NCBI GenBank assembly: GCA_021397845.1
Contig: JAHSVC010000072.1
Coordinates: 1,676,001-1,740,000 of the forward strand
Reading direction: 5' to 3'
Length of the DNA stretch: 64,000 nucleotides
Origin: Areca catechu
Taxonomy: Eukaryota; Streptophyta; Magnoliopsida; Arecales; Arecaceae
The position numbers and the translations under genes were made by a program. Positions 1 through 11,417 of this stretch are shown piece after piece; position 1 is the stretch's first letter; the number at the start of each line of letters is the position of its first letter. Below the pieces are notes generated by a model. The model saw nothing but the letters and a program-made list of their open reading frames with translations. It ran no database searches and had not been told where the DNA came from.

Positions 1-112
1 CAGCACTGTTATGAATTGTAATGTAAACACCAGTAGCTGGTTTTGTAGGAATAATATTGAATCATCTACAATGATGCATTCAGGCTTCTCAGCACAAAAA
101 AATACTTTACTG

Positions 113-127
113 GAGCTTGAAGTTCTT
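113..127. repeat. Target-site duplication, 3' side of LINE-1
   Basis: The 15-mer GAGCTTGAAGTTCTT occurs here and again at 6220-6234, exactly flanking the LINE. Its last bases merge with the T-run that is the poly(A) tail of the minus-strand element. It marks target-primed insertion of the whole element. Confidence 0.85.
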
Positions 128-253
128 TTTTTTTTTATTTGATTGACCGGACGTTCAAGATTAAATAGAAAGTGTAGCAAAGAGAGTCAGACAATAAAAT
201 ATTCCTAAAAGGCGTTGGCATCTCTGTAGAACTGACCAAGAGATCTCACCATA

Positions 254-3200
254 GTGATATCATAAAAAAAGCCACCCCATCAGTAGCGAGTTGGCTTTAC
301 GGTAAACGTGCTTGACGACGATCCCTGAACATCCCCGTAAGAGAGTAATAATATCCCGAAGCTGAGGGTGAGCTGGAATAGAGCGAAAGGCACTATGGAT
401 CCAGAAAAAAACCATCAACGATTCTCCCTCTATAATAAGACGGTTGAGCTGAAGAACCATCCTGGCATACCTGATCCCCGCCCAGGCTTATGAAGCTCCG
501 CCATGAGGATAGTAGGATCAAAGAGCCGAGTCCCCTGCAACAAGAAACCCGACACCGATGCCGGGATAACAAAAGCAGCACCACCAATACTATTTCTAAC
601 ACTCCCATCAAAGCTAACTGTGGCATAGGTCGGAGAAGGGAGCTCCCAGGAGATAAAAACCCGGCGAGGTGCTTGAGGAGCAGAACCGGAGCCCCAGATC
701 TCTGAACTATCCACAGTCATACCATGTACTCCTCTGAGAGAGTCCTAGCTCTCTCAACATGAACCTAGTTGAGCAAGTGTCAGAGCTGAACACCATGGCA
801 TTCGGGTGTGAGCCAGATATGATACGCTAAATAGGCTACAAATACTGGAGAAGCAGAGGAGGAGGAGAGCGGAAGGACATGAAGAAAGGTATCACCACAT
901 CATCACTATAGTACAAGAAAGAACTGCAGCCAGCCGGGACCACACCCGCGAGCTCTCAGACAATCAAATAAAGTGTGCCCAATAGCTCATCCTCCGCTCC
1001 ACAGATCGGGCAGGAAGAAGGAAGGTGGAGACCACGAGAACACAGTAGAGATCTCGTAGGGAGCCGCCGCCCAGCCACCTTCCAGATAAAAAGCCTCACT
1101 CTAGGGTGCACCGGAAGAAACCAAATCTATGCAGCCTAAATGCCCCTCTGTGGCTCCGGACAGTAAATGGAATATAGATCAGCCAGAGAATAGAAGAAGA
1201 AAAAGATCTCCAAACTCTAACATCAGGGGCAAGGGCTCACAGGGATCCCTATAGATAGAACTCTCTTCCCTAAGACATCACCAAAATAGTGAGTAACCAC
1301 AATAGGATCCTACCTATGCACCCTCAGGAGGAGAAGATCAGCAATGGTAATGAAAGCTGGCATATCGGAAGATAGAAAAGAAAGTAGGCCACTATCCAAG
1401 GCTATATCTGAAATCATGGATCAGACTAGACCTTGATGGATCCACCATCCCATACATCCATCTCAAATGATGTATAACATCAGGAGCCCTCCTAAGCATT
1501 TTCCTCCATATAGCAGACTTGCGGCAGGAGTATGATACCTCCCCCTCTAAGGACTAAAGAATCTCTATACCGCATAAAGGAAGACCATAAACTATCAGGA
1601 GTCAAGAAAAGCTGGTAACATGACGAGCCAAGAGTGCCTCCTTCACCATTAGGGAATGGATTCTAGCCCTCCATCCCTAACCGGCTAACAAACAAACTGC
1701 ATCCCACAAGATAACTCCCCTGGGAGCTCCATTCGACCTCCACAAAAAAGCCCGAAGGATTGCTCGCTTCACCATAATAGACTTAGGGATGACAGTATTG
1801 GCGAGCAGATAAATCGATAAGGAAAGAAAGTACTGACCTAATCAGAGTGAGCCTGGCCATGGATGATTGTGCCTGCCTGCCAGCCTTCCACCCTATCCTG
1901 CACGCCTGCAGCACCAAACTAGAATCTGCTCTGTGGAGAGAGCCACCAGAAATGGGAATGCCTAGATAATAAAGAGACCCTCCTCTCCAATCCCCAGAAT
2001 GGAAGTGATCAAATTACGAAGACGAGCTGGAAGCTTCAGACTAAAGTGGATCTCTCAATTTTGCAAGATTGACCCTCTGCCCAGATGCAAAACAATAAGC
2101 CTGGAGCACCCCTAAAATCCTGAGCCATAGCTCAGATGTCCTGCCTAGAAGTAAACAGTCTACAAATAGAAGATTTGAGATCGGGGACACTGTAGGAGCA
2201 GCAATATATGGTGAATTGTCGATTCCTAACAAAATCTCGCAACGCTCGTGAAAGAGAGTCAACACGAATAATAAACAGATATGGAAAGAGGGGAAAACCT
2301 TGCTACAACCCAACGTAGAATCAAAAAACTCCGACAGAGATCGTTAATAATAATAGAGAAGGATTGATAATACAAGCCATAATCTGAAGATCCAAAGGGG
2401 TGAAAACCAAAATCCAGCAATGACTGCTCCATGAAGCTCCACTCTACATGATCATAAGCCCTTTCCATGTCTAGCTTGATAGCCATAAGAAACCTAGCAG
2501 GAGCCTTCCGCATATCATACATAAACTCCTGAGCCAACAAAATATTGTCAGAGATGCTCCTTCTCCAATGAAAGCCCCGTGCTTTGGAGAGATAATATTT
2601 GGAAGAATAAGCTTCATCCTATTCACCAATAGCTTAGCACACATTTATAAAGAGTGCTATAAAGACTGATAGATCTAAAGTGAGAAGGATGACAAGCCTC
2701 AGGGCATTTGGAAATAAGAGTGACGTAAGTTCTCTTCCATACCTTCGGCATATGACCTGTAGAGAAAAAAACTTGCACAGCAGAAATAACATCATGTCTG
2801 ATGATGCTCAAATACCTCCTAAAGAATAAAGGGGGTAACCATCCGGTCCAGGAGCTTTATCCTCGTTCAAGGACCAAAGAACAGCAATCACCTTAGTCTC
2901 AGTAATAGGTGCAAGAAGGGCAGTATCTGAATATAGAAAACCATCACCTCCAGTAAAGAAACATGGAAAGGGTGAGAAGGCCCAAAGTTGGCCCTCCATC
3001 TAGATCAAAGAAAGAATCAACCTCACGCCTACATCCTCCTCCTCCTTAATCCATAGCCCCTCATCATACTTTAAGGCTACAATCCGATTCCTATGCCTCC
3101 GAACAAGAGTAGCTGATAAAAGAGTGAGTGTTCCTGTCTCCCTCAGCCAACTAAAAACTCTGGATTTGGCCGAATAGAGTCTCCTACTGAGTAAGAAGGA

Positions 3201-4260
3201 AATGATAGGAAGCCAGACTAGTTCTCAGAGAGGACAAATCACCATCACGCAGTTTCCCATCCCTATCCTTTTCACCTGAAGATCATGGATTACCCTCTCA
3301 ACCTCCTATAGTCTAGTTAAAATGTTTCCCCCTCTTTATTCCATCTACGCAATCACCGTTCGAGAGGGTCCAATCTGTGGGTAATTAGATATTGAGCATC
3401 ACCCCTCACAGGAATCCTCCAAACGTCCCGGTCCATCCCAAGATGTTGGGTAAGAGAGCCAAATCCTTTCAAACCTGAAGGGCATCATGAACAGGAGCTT
3501 GAGGGGAGGTAGAGAGAAGAATAGGACAATGATCCGAAGCCACTCTATTCAGGTGACGCACCACAAACTGGGGATGAAGATTTAACCAATCCATTATAGC
3601 CACAGCTCTATCAAGCCTCTCCCGCACCCTTGCCCCTCCAGCTATATTATACCAGGTGAATGAGGCCCCACAAATCCCAGATCTTGCAAACCATTAGAGT
3701 CCAAGAAGTGGCTAAATTTTCTAGGACATATTCTGAATGAAGGATTTACCATCTCTTATTCTCGGCCTTAGTAATGCAATTAAATCACAACAACAATAGT
3801 GGGGATCCCCTAGTCTGATCAACAGAGAGACTTCATGCAAAGATTCCTCCTTTCCTTATAGTTGGTGCTAACATAGACTCCTGGCAGGGACCCATGTCGG
3901 GCCAAAATTTCAGTCACCACCAGAACTACAAGCTATGAACACTTATAGAAACACATCTATTCTAGCTGCTCTCCTGCCTCAAGCAACAACAATTCCACAG
4001 ATAACCCTTGAATCAATTGCATGGAAGTCCAATCCTTTAGGAAGACTGACAAATCCTTTGCAAACCAGACCCACCCAATCTAGTTTCAAGAAGCATACAT
4101 ACATTAAGATGATGCAGCTGACAAAGTCTACGAAAGGAAGAGGCAAAGGAAGGTTTCATGCCCCTCTTACATTTCAGAAAAGGATTTTCATTACAAAGGT
4201 TCAACACCCGTTCGAAGAGCCCTCCCCTAGGCTCTCCCCAGAATCAACATTAAAACCCCC
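254..4260 (-). pseudogene. LINE-1 ORF2 remnant: endonuclease, reverse transcriptase, RNase H
   Basis: ORF2 of plant LINEs makes the endonuclease and reverse transcriptase that nick the target and copy the RNA into it. Visible pieces in order on the minus strand: an endonuclease-like stretch with an ETRL motif (about 4100-3900); the pre-palm motif KAPGPDGYP near 2835-2860; the FR-ISL motif near 2660-2690; palm motif A, KLDMERAYDHVEW, near 2445-2485; a palm motif reading LLFVDCLLL near 2150-2170; and an RNase H start, FDGSV, near 600-620. The usual FADD catalytic box has become FVD-C, so one catalytic aspartate is missing. Stops and frameshifts are scattered throughout. The exact ORF2 start is not clear. 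Confidence 0.8.
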
Positions 4261-4275
4261 TTAGCCTCTGCACCT

Positions 4276-6117
4276 TCAACTGCAGTGAAAAGCTACCTTC
4301 AGCTTCTCGATACCTTTCTCATGACCTAGAGCTTCCCGAGCTTCACCAATCAGAACCGGCACCATTGTACCTAAGGCATTCAATCCATAGTCCCGAACCA
4401 GCTGTTCTGCAGCAAAAAGAGTTGGATCACCTTCCAGTTTGGAGCTGCAGCTACTATCCAAGATTACTGGTTCAACAGGCTTCTCGACAGACCCTCCCAT
4501 AACAACCTGATTTCCCAGCTACCCCTTCCTACCAGAATCAATTCCACTCCCAGCTCAACCATTGGCATCTTCCCCTTAGAACCTCCACAACCTTACCACC
4601 CAGCCTCAAGCTTGCAGCCCCCTCCCGACCACCGAACAACAAGTTGCCAGAGGAGGACGAAGAAAGAGCAGAGATCCCTTTACCCCCCGCGGTCTCCTTC
4701 CATACAAGGTTCAGTGTGACTCACCTTGGCCTTTGCTGGAGTTGTTGAGGCTGGTTCAACCGCCAGTGCTTTCAACACACACAACGAGGACACCCCCTTT
4801 AGGCTGGGAGCAGGCGATGATGGGGGGCTTCGGCCCTGCTTCAGGGAACTCGAGCCCAAGTCCACCATGTACTAGTCTTTTGGGCCGGCCTCAATCTGGC
4901 CCAAATCCATTCTTTCACCCAGTGGAACCAACAGTCCAAACCCAACTGCCGATGGAGCTCCATCACCGAACACCCTCTCCCGAGCTAGTCCCTGATAAGC
5001 GGCGTGCATGCACCACCTTACTGGGTTTTGGCCACCTATCCGAATCAGATGGAGACTCGGCGTAGACGTCCCGATGGTGGAGAAGCCCTCGTCGGGAAGA
5101 AGAGGGGTGATCAGCGGAAGCACTCCCCAGATCCCTGCCCTTGCCAGCATCCTTTCTCTCCTTCACCGGAGTTCACCCTGGCCTCTACTGAAGAACCCGA
5201 GTGGTCACCATCCAAGGCCCTAGCTTTGGCCGGCCGGCTCCTTCCATCCATGCCAACCTGCTTAGCTCCTGCCGGAAACGAGCGTTCAACCCTTGCATGT
5301 CTATCCGATCAGTCCCCTCATGACCTTCTAGATCATCAGCTTCAGCAAACCTGTAGTCGTCGTCGCCATGCCCCATCCTACTACACCGAAAACAACCCCA
5401 GGCGGTTTTCATACACAAACTGCTGCCAGAAAAACTTATTCTCTCCCACGAACCAGAACACCAGGCTTGAGCGGCAGAGCAGCATCAAGCTCTACTCGAA
5501 CACGAGCATATCTAGCCTTTTTGAGGTGATCTATAAACCCATCCACTAAGATTGGTCGACATGCTTCCTCCGCCACCGCCATGATGGATGCCGGCTTCTA
5601 GAACTCCAGCGAGAGGCCCGGCAGGTAGAGCCAGACCACCACCTTCTGAATAACATGCTGGCCGAGACAAAATCTGTTTCCCAGTCCTCCATGGCTAACA
5701 GCTGCCCCCCAACGAACCAGGCCCACCGATCTGACAAAGGCACCACTCCCGCTCCGATCTGAGCCAAATCACCAGATGGTCCTCAGCCAAGGGTATCACC
5801 TCGGTTTGTAAGCAAGATTAGCTTTTGATTTGACTTCCTTTGCTACCCCATCCGTCGACACCTGTCTCCCTAAACTCCTTAAAACCACCACCAAGCCTTG
5901 CCACTCCCGGCGTGCTCTTCCAAGTCCACTTCTAGCAGCTCTAGAACCTTCATGAAGTATGTCTGAAGTGCTCCAACTCCTCCACAGAGAGCTTGTGAGC
6001 CATCCGATAGAAGCCTCGCGACGCTCCCTAATTGACCTTTAATCACGTCCTCTCATCCTCACCGGAGCTCAAGGACTCCTTACCCTCCGTCGACCGCGTT
6101 CCCCCCTCCTCCGCCAT
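4276..6117 (-). pseudogene. LINE-1 ORF1 remnant (DUF4283 plus zinc-knuckle RNA-binding protein)
   Basis: ORF1 proteins of plant L1 elements bind the element RNA. Here the ATG at 6117 opens a 24-codon stretch (MAEEGGTRSTEGK...) that hits a stop at about 6043. Downstream, in shifted frames, a DUF4283-like core (FVGGQLLAMEDWETDF, about 5650-5700) is followed by a zinc-knuckle-like CFRCSRMGHGDDDYRF near 5340-5390, in which the last cysteine is replaced by tyrosine. The C-terminal part ends at a stop near 4276, just before the endonuclease region. It is clearly broken; the domain assignment comes from family motifs. Confidence 0.7.
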
Positions 6118-6219
6118 GGCAACCAGGTATTCGCTTCTTTGACATAGAAAAAACAGTGAAGGCACGCTTCCCAAATATAGCAGAGGACAATCGCAGAAAG
6201 CGGACGATAGCAGTTCATT

Positions 6220-6234
6220 GAGCTTGAAGTTCTT
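6220..6234. repeat. Target-site duplication, 5' side of LINE-1
   Basis: A perfect second copy of GAGCTTGAAGTTCTT (compare 113-127). It places the LINE 5' end at 6219 and shows that the copy is not 5'-truncated. Confidence 0.85.
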
Positions 6235-6630
6235 CAAATGATAAGCAGAACATGCCTTCTTTTGCTTAAACAAAAGGGTGTAGGCCACCAATTTGGAGAA
6301 GAGACACGGAGCAAACAGCAGGGATCCGCCATGCCTCCATGAAACCAACTCTTCTTCCTTGACCTCTTTGTTCAGTGAAGCAATCAGCCAGCCGGCGATA
6401 CTTCCGATCCAAGTGTTAGCATTCCAAATTCCCAAGATTGGACATCTATATAAACGTCCGAATTTTTAGATAGGATCTTAACTTGGTACACTTTGTTCAA
6501 TGAGAGATCCCTTCAATAGCAAAGTAAATTCAGATTTAGATAGTGTTGGATATCCAAATTTATTCCTAAAATAGGAATATGAATTTTTATTAAAAAGAAA
6601 ATAACTATTTATCCTTGTTATCCAGATTTC

Positions 6631-6943
6631 TGTTTGGTTGGAAATTTTGTATTCCAGCTTTATTCCAGTATAATTAATATAGTGTTATTTTAGTTAGTAT
6701 TTGGTTGATATGGAAATAAACCTCTATTTCATGGTCCACCTTTATTTCTTAACTATTTTGTTAAATAATGCTGAATATTCCTGAAATAATATGACCTGGA
6801 ATTACCAATTTCATGGTCCACCATGAAATTGGTATTCTAGAATTAAGAAAAGTTGACCGGAATTGCTAAAGCAGGATAGCCCATCATCATTTTTTTCATC
6901 TATTTAAAAGAATAAAATGGAATAAACATGTTGTGTCCAAACA
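6631..6943. mobile_element. Candidate MITE with internal hairpin
   Basis: The left end TGTTTGGTTGGAAATTTTGT and the reverse complement of the right end (TGTTTGGACACAACATG...) share TGTTTGG and then TATTCCA, as expected for degenerate terminal inverted repeats. The interior is AT-rich and non-coding. The family is uncertain; TGTTTGG-type ends are seen in several plant DNA-transposon MITEs. No clear target duplication was found. Confidence 0.35.
6805..6832. repeat. Perfect 12-bp inverted repeat (hairpin)
   Basis: CCAATTTCATGG is followed by the 4-base loop TCCA and then CCATGAAATTGG, a perfect 12-bp stem inside the MITE-like segment. A related unpaired copy (ATTTCATGGTCCACC) lies near 6726. 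Confidence 0.8.
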
Positions 6944-7259
6944 AAATACAACAAGCTTGAATCAAAGAAAAAGCGGATCAAGTTGATTTGATCTAGCTTC
7001 CTCCCATCTTCTTCTTGGATTTTGGTGTTGAAAGAATTCTCAAGCTTGTTGATGTGGTGTCTGAATTGGAATAGATACGATCTGAAGGAAGGCCTGGCAA
7101 AGAAGTGCGTGGAAGATGAATAGCAGAAGAAGTCCCTTCATCATCGCGCCCGTGGATATTTATAGGCTAAGAATTAACCGCTTATAGCTGGCATCCGGCT
7201 GTTTAAACGGTTAATCCAGGATATGAGCACGTGCAACCAAAGTTATCCATAATCAATCA

Positions 7260-7348
7260 GCCCTTCTCCATAGTTGATCGACTCCTCACAATTGATCGCT
7301 CTTCCATAATTGATCGGCTCTTTCATAGTTGAACAGCTCCTGAACTAC
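7260..7348. repeat. Short degenerate tandem repeat, about 18-19-bp unit
   Basis: Four to five head-to-tail units resemble CTCCATAGTTGATCG, with TTGATCG recurring at regular spacing. No function can be assigned. Confidence 0.55.
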
Positions 7349-8049
7349 ATAAATATTAATAAATTCTCTTCATAAAAATTAGTCAATTACCTGGAAGTAA
7401 GCCTGTCTATATATACTTGTTGGACGTTGAACAGCTTTAAATCTCTTGGAAGAGGTATTGATCATATTCATGCTTTCGGGCATTGATCGGTCATTTCAAT
7501 TTCAGGCTTTCAATAGATCAGTATATAATAGATCAATTTTATCGTATTCCAACAAGAACCTTATTCTACACAAAATTTTCGAAGCAAACAGTATCGTAAA
7601 AAATAGCTTAGATTTTATGAGATGGGCAAAATGCGGCGTAGGAAGATCAAAAAAGCAGTCACCCATTATCAAGCAAATCGATTATGTGCAGCAGTTGTTT
7701 TAATAATAAATCAAACATCATGCCTGCATCTCATCCATGTAGATCGCTCGTACATAACATAATAAGGAAACTATTAATAATCATAAATATGGACTTTCTG
7801 CATACCTCTAGGATCAACCGTGTGGCAACTCTCATTGGTTAGCTTGTAGAGAGATATAGCAAGTTCCTATTAGTCGGTTTGCTACGTCGATTATAGTCAG
7901 TTTAAAAGTGTATCATTTAGCATGTTGTAATTGACGTGTCTCGGTTGAGTACAAATTTTTTTTTTTATTATCGGGGGATATAAAATTATAAAAAATTGCA
8001 TCATCATATCGTATGCATACCATCAAAGTTTTGCAGCATTAAACTATAA

Positions 8050-8235
8050 AGAAAGTTATATTATATATATATAAATGTGTGTACATATATCCACACACAT
8101 GTAGCTGTAGTACATACATACAAACATACAATGTATACATATTTTGTTTTTGATGATAATGGGAGATATACATGTATATATGTATCCATACGTACAATCT
8201 ACATAGATATACATATATGTATATAAACAAATGAT
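8050..8235. repeat. TA/CA-rich microsatellite
   Basis: Mixed TATA, TACATA and ACACACA tracts give long open frames in several phases that are purely compositional. Confidence 0.8.
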
Positions 8236-8412
8236 TCTAATAACGTATATAATGGTTGATAAAGTTTTTACTCGCATTCTTATTTAGTTTGTTTTGTTTA
8301 GGAAGAATTGTTTAAGAGCTGTAAGGACCTGGATATACAAGTTATCGAATCATTTCTGGAGTTACTTTGCTTAAACCAATTTTCATTAAACGTTAACATA
8401 TTATTTTAATTA

Positions 8413-9595
8413 TTTTTCTTTTTTTTGATAAATCGGAGCATTTAATCCAAAGTCCTGGAGTGAATACAGCTTAGAGAATCATAAAGGAGAATATCCCTAA
8501 GAGATCTAGCACCTCCCCCAAATGAGACCTGAATACTTTACCTTAGTGATTCGCACCAAAGGAGGCCACCCAATCGATTGCTAAATTGACTCCCGATGGA
8601 CATGTCTGATAACAATTCCTGAACATCCCTATAAAAGTTAGATAATATCCCGGATGAGAAGATGAACTGGTGTAGACCGGAAGGCCTGATGGATCTAGGA
8701 AATAACTATAATAAAATCACCCTCAATAATAAGACAGTCGAGATGAAGAGTCTTCCTGGCATAATGGATACCGGCCCAAGTCCCTAAAGCTCTACCATCG
8801 AGATGGTGAAGTCAATGAGATGAGACCCCGCGCAGCCAAAAAGCAGATCCGGATGCCCAGATAACAAAGGTAGCACCCCATGCCTACCCTAACACTCCCA
8901 TCAAAGCTAACTATAGTAAAAGTCGGAGGCGGGGGCTCCCAAGAGATAAAGACCCAGCAGGGCACTCGACAAGCAAAATCAGAATCCCAGATCTCTGCAT
9001 TCTCCACTGTCAAACTCTGATACTCTTTGCATGAGCCCAAGGTCACTCAATAATCAATCTTGTCGAACAAGCATAGGAGCTAAACACTATGGCTTTCCAA
9101 ATGAGCAAATATGATAGACCAGGTAGGCCAGAAAGATATAGAGTGTAGGCTGGGTAGAACCAGGACGAAGCAGGTGTAGAAATGTATCAGCCACATCCTC
9201 TCCTCCGAGAATAGACCGCGGCACCAACATATACCAGACCTCTCATGCTCGCGGACATGAGAACAAAACATGCACTAGGGACTCCTCCACCCACATACTG
9301 GGTATGAGAGCGGCAAATGGAGCCCTCTAGAACAAAGGAGAGATCTCGTGGAAAGCCGACAACACACAACCTCCATATAAATAATCTCATCTTGGGATGC
9401 ACAGCAAGAGACCAGATCTAAGTAACTGAATACCCCTCTGAGGCTCAGGGTAATAGATCGAATAAAGATCAGCTAGAGGGCTTTAGGGGATGCAGAAGAC
9501 TCCCCACTCTAACATCAGCACGGGATGCTCCAGAAGTCCAATGGATAAAACTCTCTGATCCAACACCTCACCAAAGGACCGGATAACCATATAGA
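8413..9595 (-). mobile_element. LINE-2, 3' part (zf-RVT region, RNase H, poly(A))
   Basis: On the minus strand this is the downstream third of a plant LINE. It has a zf-RVT-like segment (HPKMRLFIWRL, about 9350-9400), an RNase H start (TIVSFDGSVRVGMG, about 8880-8930) and a 3' poly(A) tail seen as the T-rich stretch 8413-8426. It stops abruptly at the Tat insertion, and its upstream continuation resumes at 22362. The frames are interrupted, so it is inactive. Confidence 0.8.
9591..9595. repeat. Target-site duplication, left side of Tat-1 (ATAGA)
   Basis: ATAGA here pairs with ATAGG at 22362-22366, a 5-bp duplication with one mismatch, created when the Tat element entered the LINE. Confidence 0.65.
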
Positions 9596-10865
9596 TGTTG
9601 CACCCAGATCGCTGTGGCCCGTAGTGCTGGTGACGTCGGGGTGTTCCACGTCCGCCGTGGGAGATGCCTCGGTGCCTTGGGACCTGCAAGAAAGCCAACG
9701 TCAGTGACCCGAGCCGGGGATTCCGGCGGGGACACTCCGACAGTCAAGTCAGTGACGATCCAGGAGAATAGATCCTCCTGGTCGAGCCCCTCTGGATGAG
9801 CCACGCTAGGAGGAGTGAGTGAAGTGTATGAGAGTGTGAGTGTGGTTGGGGGAGATGTGGTGGCCGAGGTGGTCTTGCCCTCCTGTCTGGCCTCTCCCCC
9901 TTCTCTCTTTCTCTTATGGTGGTTGTGTTGTTGGAAAAAATTTGATTCCTCTCTTGTTGAGAGAATGTTGTTATGTTGCAATATGAGTGTTGTTACCTCT
10001 TTTTGCTTACTCTGACCGAGTTTTCTACTTTGGCTTGCCTCAGGGTCTCTCGTGTTGTCAGACGGGTACAGTGAGGTATCGTGCCGTAGACGGGACGCCT
10101 TCTTTATGGGGTAGCTGGGGAAGCTTCTACATGCCTCTGACATTCCTTCGTTTACCTTTCTAGAAGCCTAGCAGGACCTGACTTTGTGCCGCCGCTCTCG
10201 GGACTGTGCTCCTGGGTGGATTTTTTTTCGGTCGTACGGCAGTGGTCGTGGAGGGCATGTGCCTTGATGGGAGCTCCTTTCTTTCTGGTGTGAATGGCGG
10301 CCGCGGGCATTAATGGCGACGGGTGGGTGCTGGTCGTACGGTCCTCGGGGGGCCTGCCACCGTCTTCAGGAGGGGACGTGCTGCTCCCTTGGTGGTTGGT
10401 GCCTCGATCTGAGCTGGGGTCGAGCTGGGAAGATGGGGCCCCACTTGTAGGGACCCGCCTCGCGGTAGCTCGACTGTGCGGAGGGAGACCGGCTCGGCTC
10501 CCGGGGGGCCCAGCTTTGACCAAGTTTGGGCTGGCAGAGGTGGACAAGGTGCGCCCAGTCCAGGGGACCCACGGCCTCGAAGGGGCTCCACGTGGCGGAG
10601 GAGGCTTGAGCTCAGCTCTAGCCACGGGGCCCGACATCGGGCTCGAAAGGTTTGCCTCTGGTGGGGTTTGAGCTCGCTCCGACCTAGGCGTCCCGACCTG
10701 GCGGGGACCGACCTGGCAGAGGACGGAACCTGGCTTCGACGGGCAGCCCTGTTGAGATCGGGGAGCTCAGCCCGGCGAAGGGGCCCAAGGTGGGAATCCA
10801 ACGCGGCGTCCGATGAGGGCTTCACATTAGGCTCCTTGCTCCACGTCAACGATCCGGTCACATCA
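9596..10865 (-). repeat. 3' LTR of Tat-1
   Basis: The boundaries come from alignment with 21079-22361. In the element's sense it begins TGATGTGACCG at 10865 and ends ...GGTGCAACA at 9596, giving TG...CA ends. It differs from its partner by substitutions and small indels, so the insertion is not recent. Confidence 0.85.
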
Positions 10866-10882
10866 TTTGCCCCCCACTCCCG
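10866..10882 (-). other. Polypurine tract of Tat-1
   Basis: On the minus strand GGGAGTGGGGGGCAAA sits immediately before the LTR start TGATGTG. This is the expected plus-strand primer for reverse transcription. Confidence 0.7.
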
Positions 10883-11417
10883 AGGCCCGTTGTCGCGCGG
10901 TGCTCGGGATGAAGGGAGTAATTGCGGTGCTGACATGAAAAGGTGGAAAGATCTGGTGCAATAATGATCGATATCGGCGGCGTCTCGCCCAGCGGGCCCT
11001 TGAGCCTGTGCGGGGGCGCCGTGGCCACGTCTAGAAAGTAGTTATGGCGGGCACGGAAGTCAGAGCGACTGCGGTCGTTGGGGGTGCTGGCCCCGTTGAT
11101 CAGCGACACGTGGCGAGACTGTTGGGGAGCCGTAACGGTACGGTCGGGCGCAGGTTGCCTTGAGAAAAATGAGTAAGTCTTTTCGAATCATACATTTTTT
11201 CGAATTCTTCGCGCCCGATGTCTTGCAGCAGTCTCCTTCTTCCACCACTCCGATCGATGTCGATCGTCGTCATTTAGGATCTTAGCAGGTTAGCCTCTCT
11301 TTTTTCTCCTTTCTAGCTGACTAGGGGTTGCCGTAGGTCCTCCTTCATCATCTTCTCCTTTTTCTTCTTCTTCTTCCTCCATGATCGCTTCGGTCCAAAC
11401 TTCCGCCCTTCCTGCCA

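Larger units (their letters stand above)
128..6219 (-). mobile_element. Full-length, decayed non-LTR retrotransposon (plant L1-type LINE-1)
   Basis: Read on the minus strand, the element has a ~100-bp 5' UTR, an ORF1 starting at the ATG at 6117 (good Kozak context, gccATGgc), an ORF2 with endonuclease, reverse transcriptase and terminal RNase H similarities, and a 3' poly(A) tail seen as poly-T from about 126 to 136. A 15-bp direct repeat flanks it. Both ORFs are broken by many frameshifts and stops, so the copy is inactive. A length of about 6.1 kb fits a complete plant L1-type element. Confidence 0.88.
6235..8412. other. AT-rich spacer between two LINEs
   Basis: No convincing coding gene is seen. 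The stretch contains a MITE-like segment (6631-6943), a short degenerate repeat of about 18-19 bp built on (A/T)TTGATCG (7260-7348), and a TA-rich microsatellite (8050-8235). A short plus-strand ORF at 7446-7703 has no recognisable motif. Confidence 0.5.

Noticed and set aside
8039..8277. Two overlapping minus-strand ORFs rich in Tyr, Ile and Cys
   Set aside because: Translation of a TA/CA microsatellite.
10310..10936. Long minus- and plus-strand ORFs of 125-208 codons
   Set aside because: They lie in the GC-rich Tat-1 LTR, with counterparts in the other LTR at 21800-22250, and have no recognisable domain. They are open by composition only.
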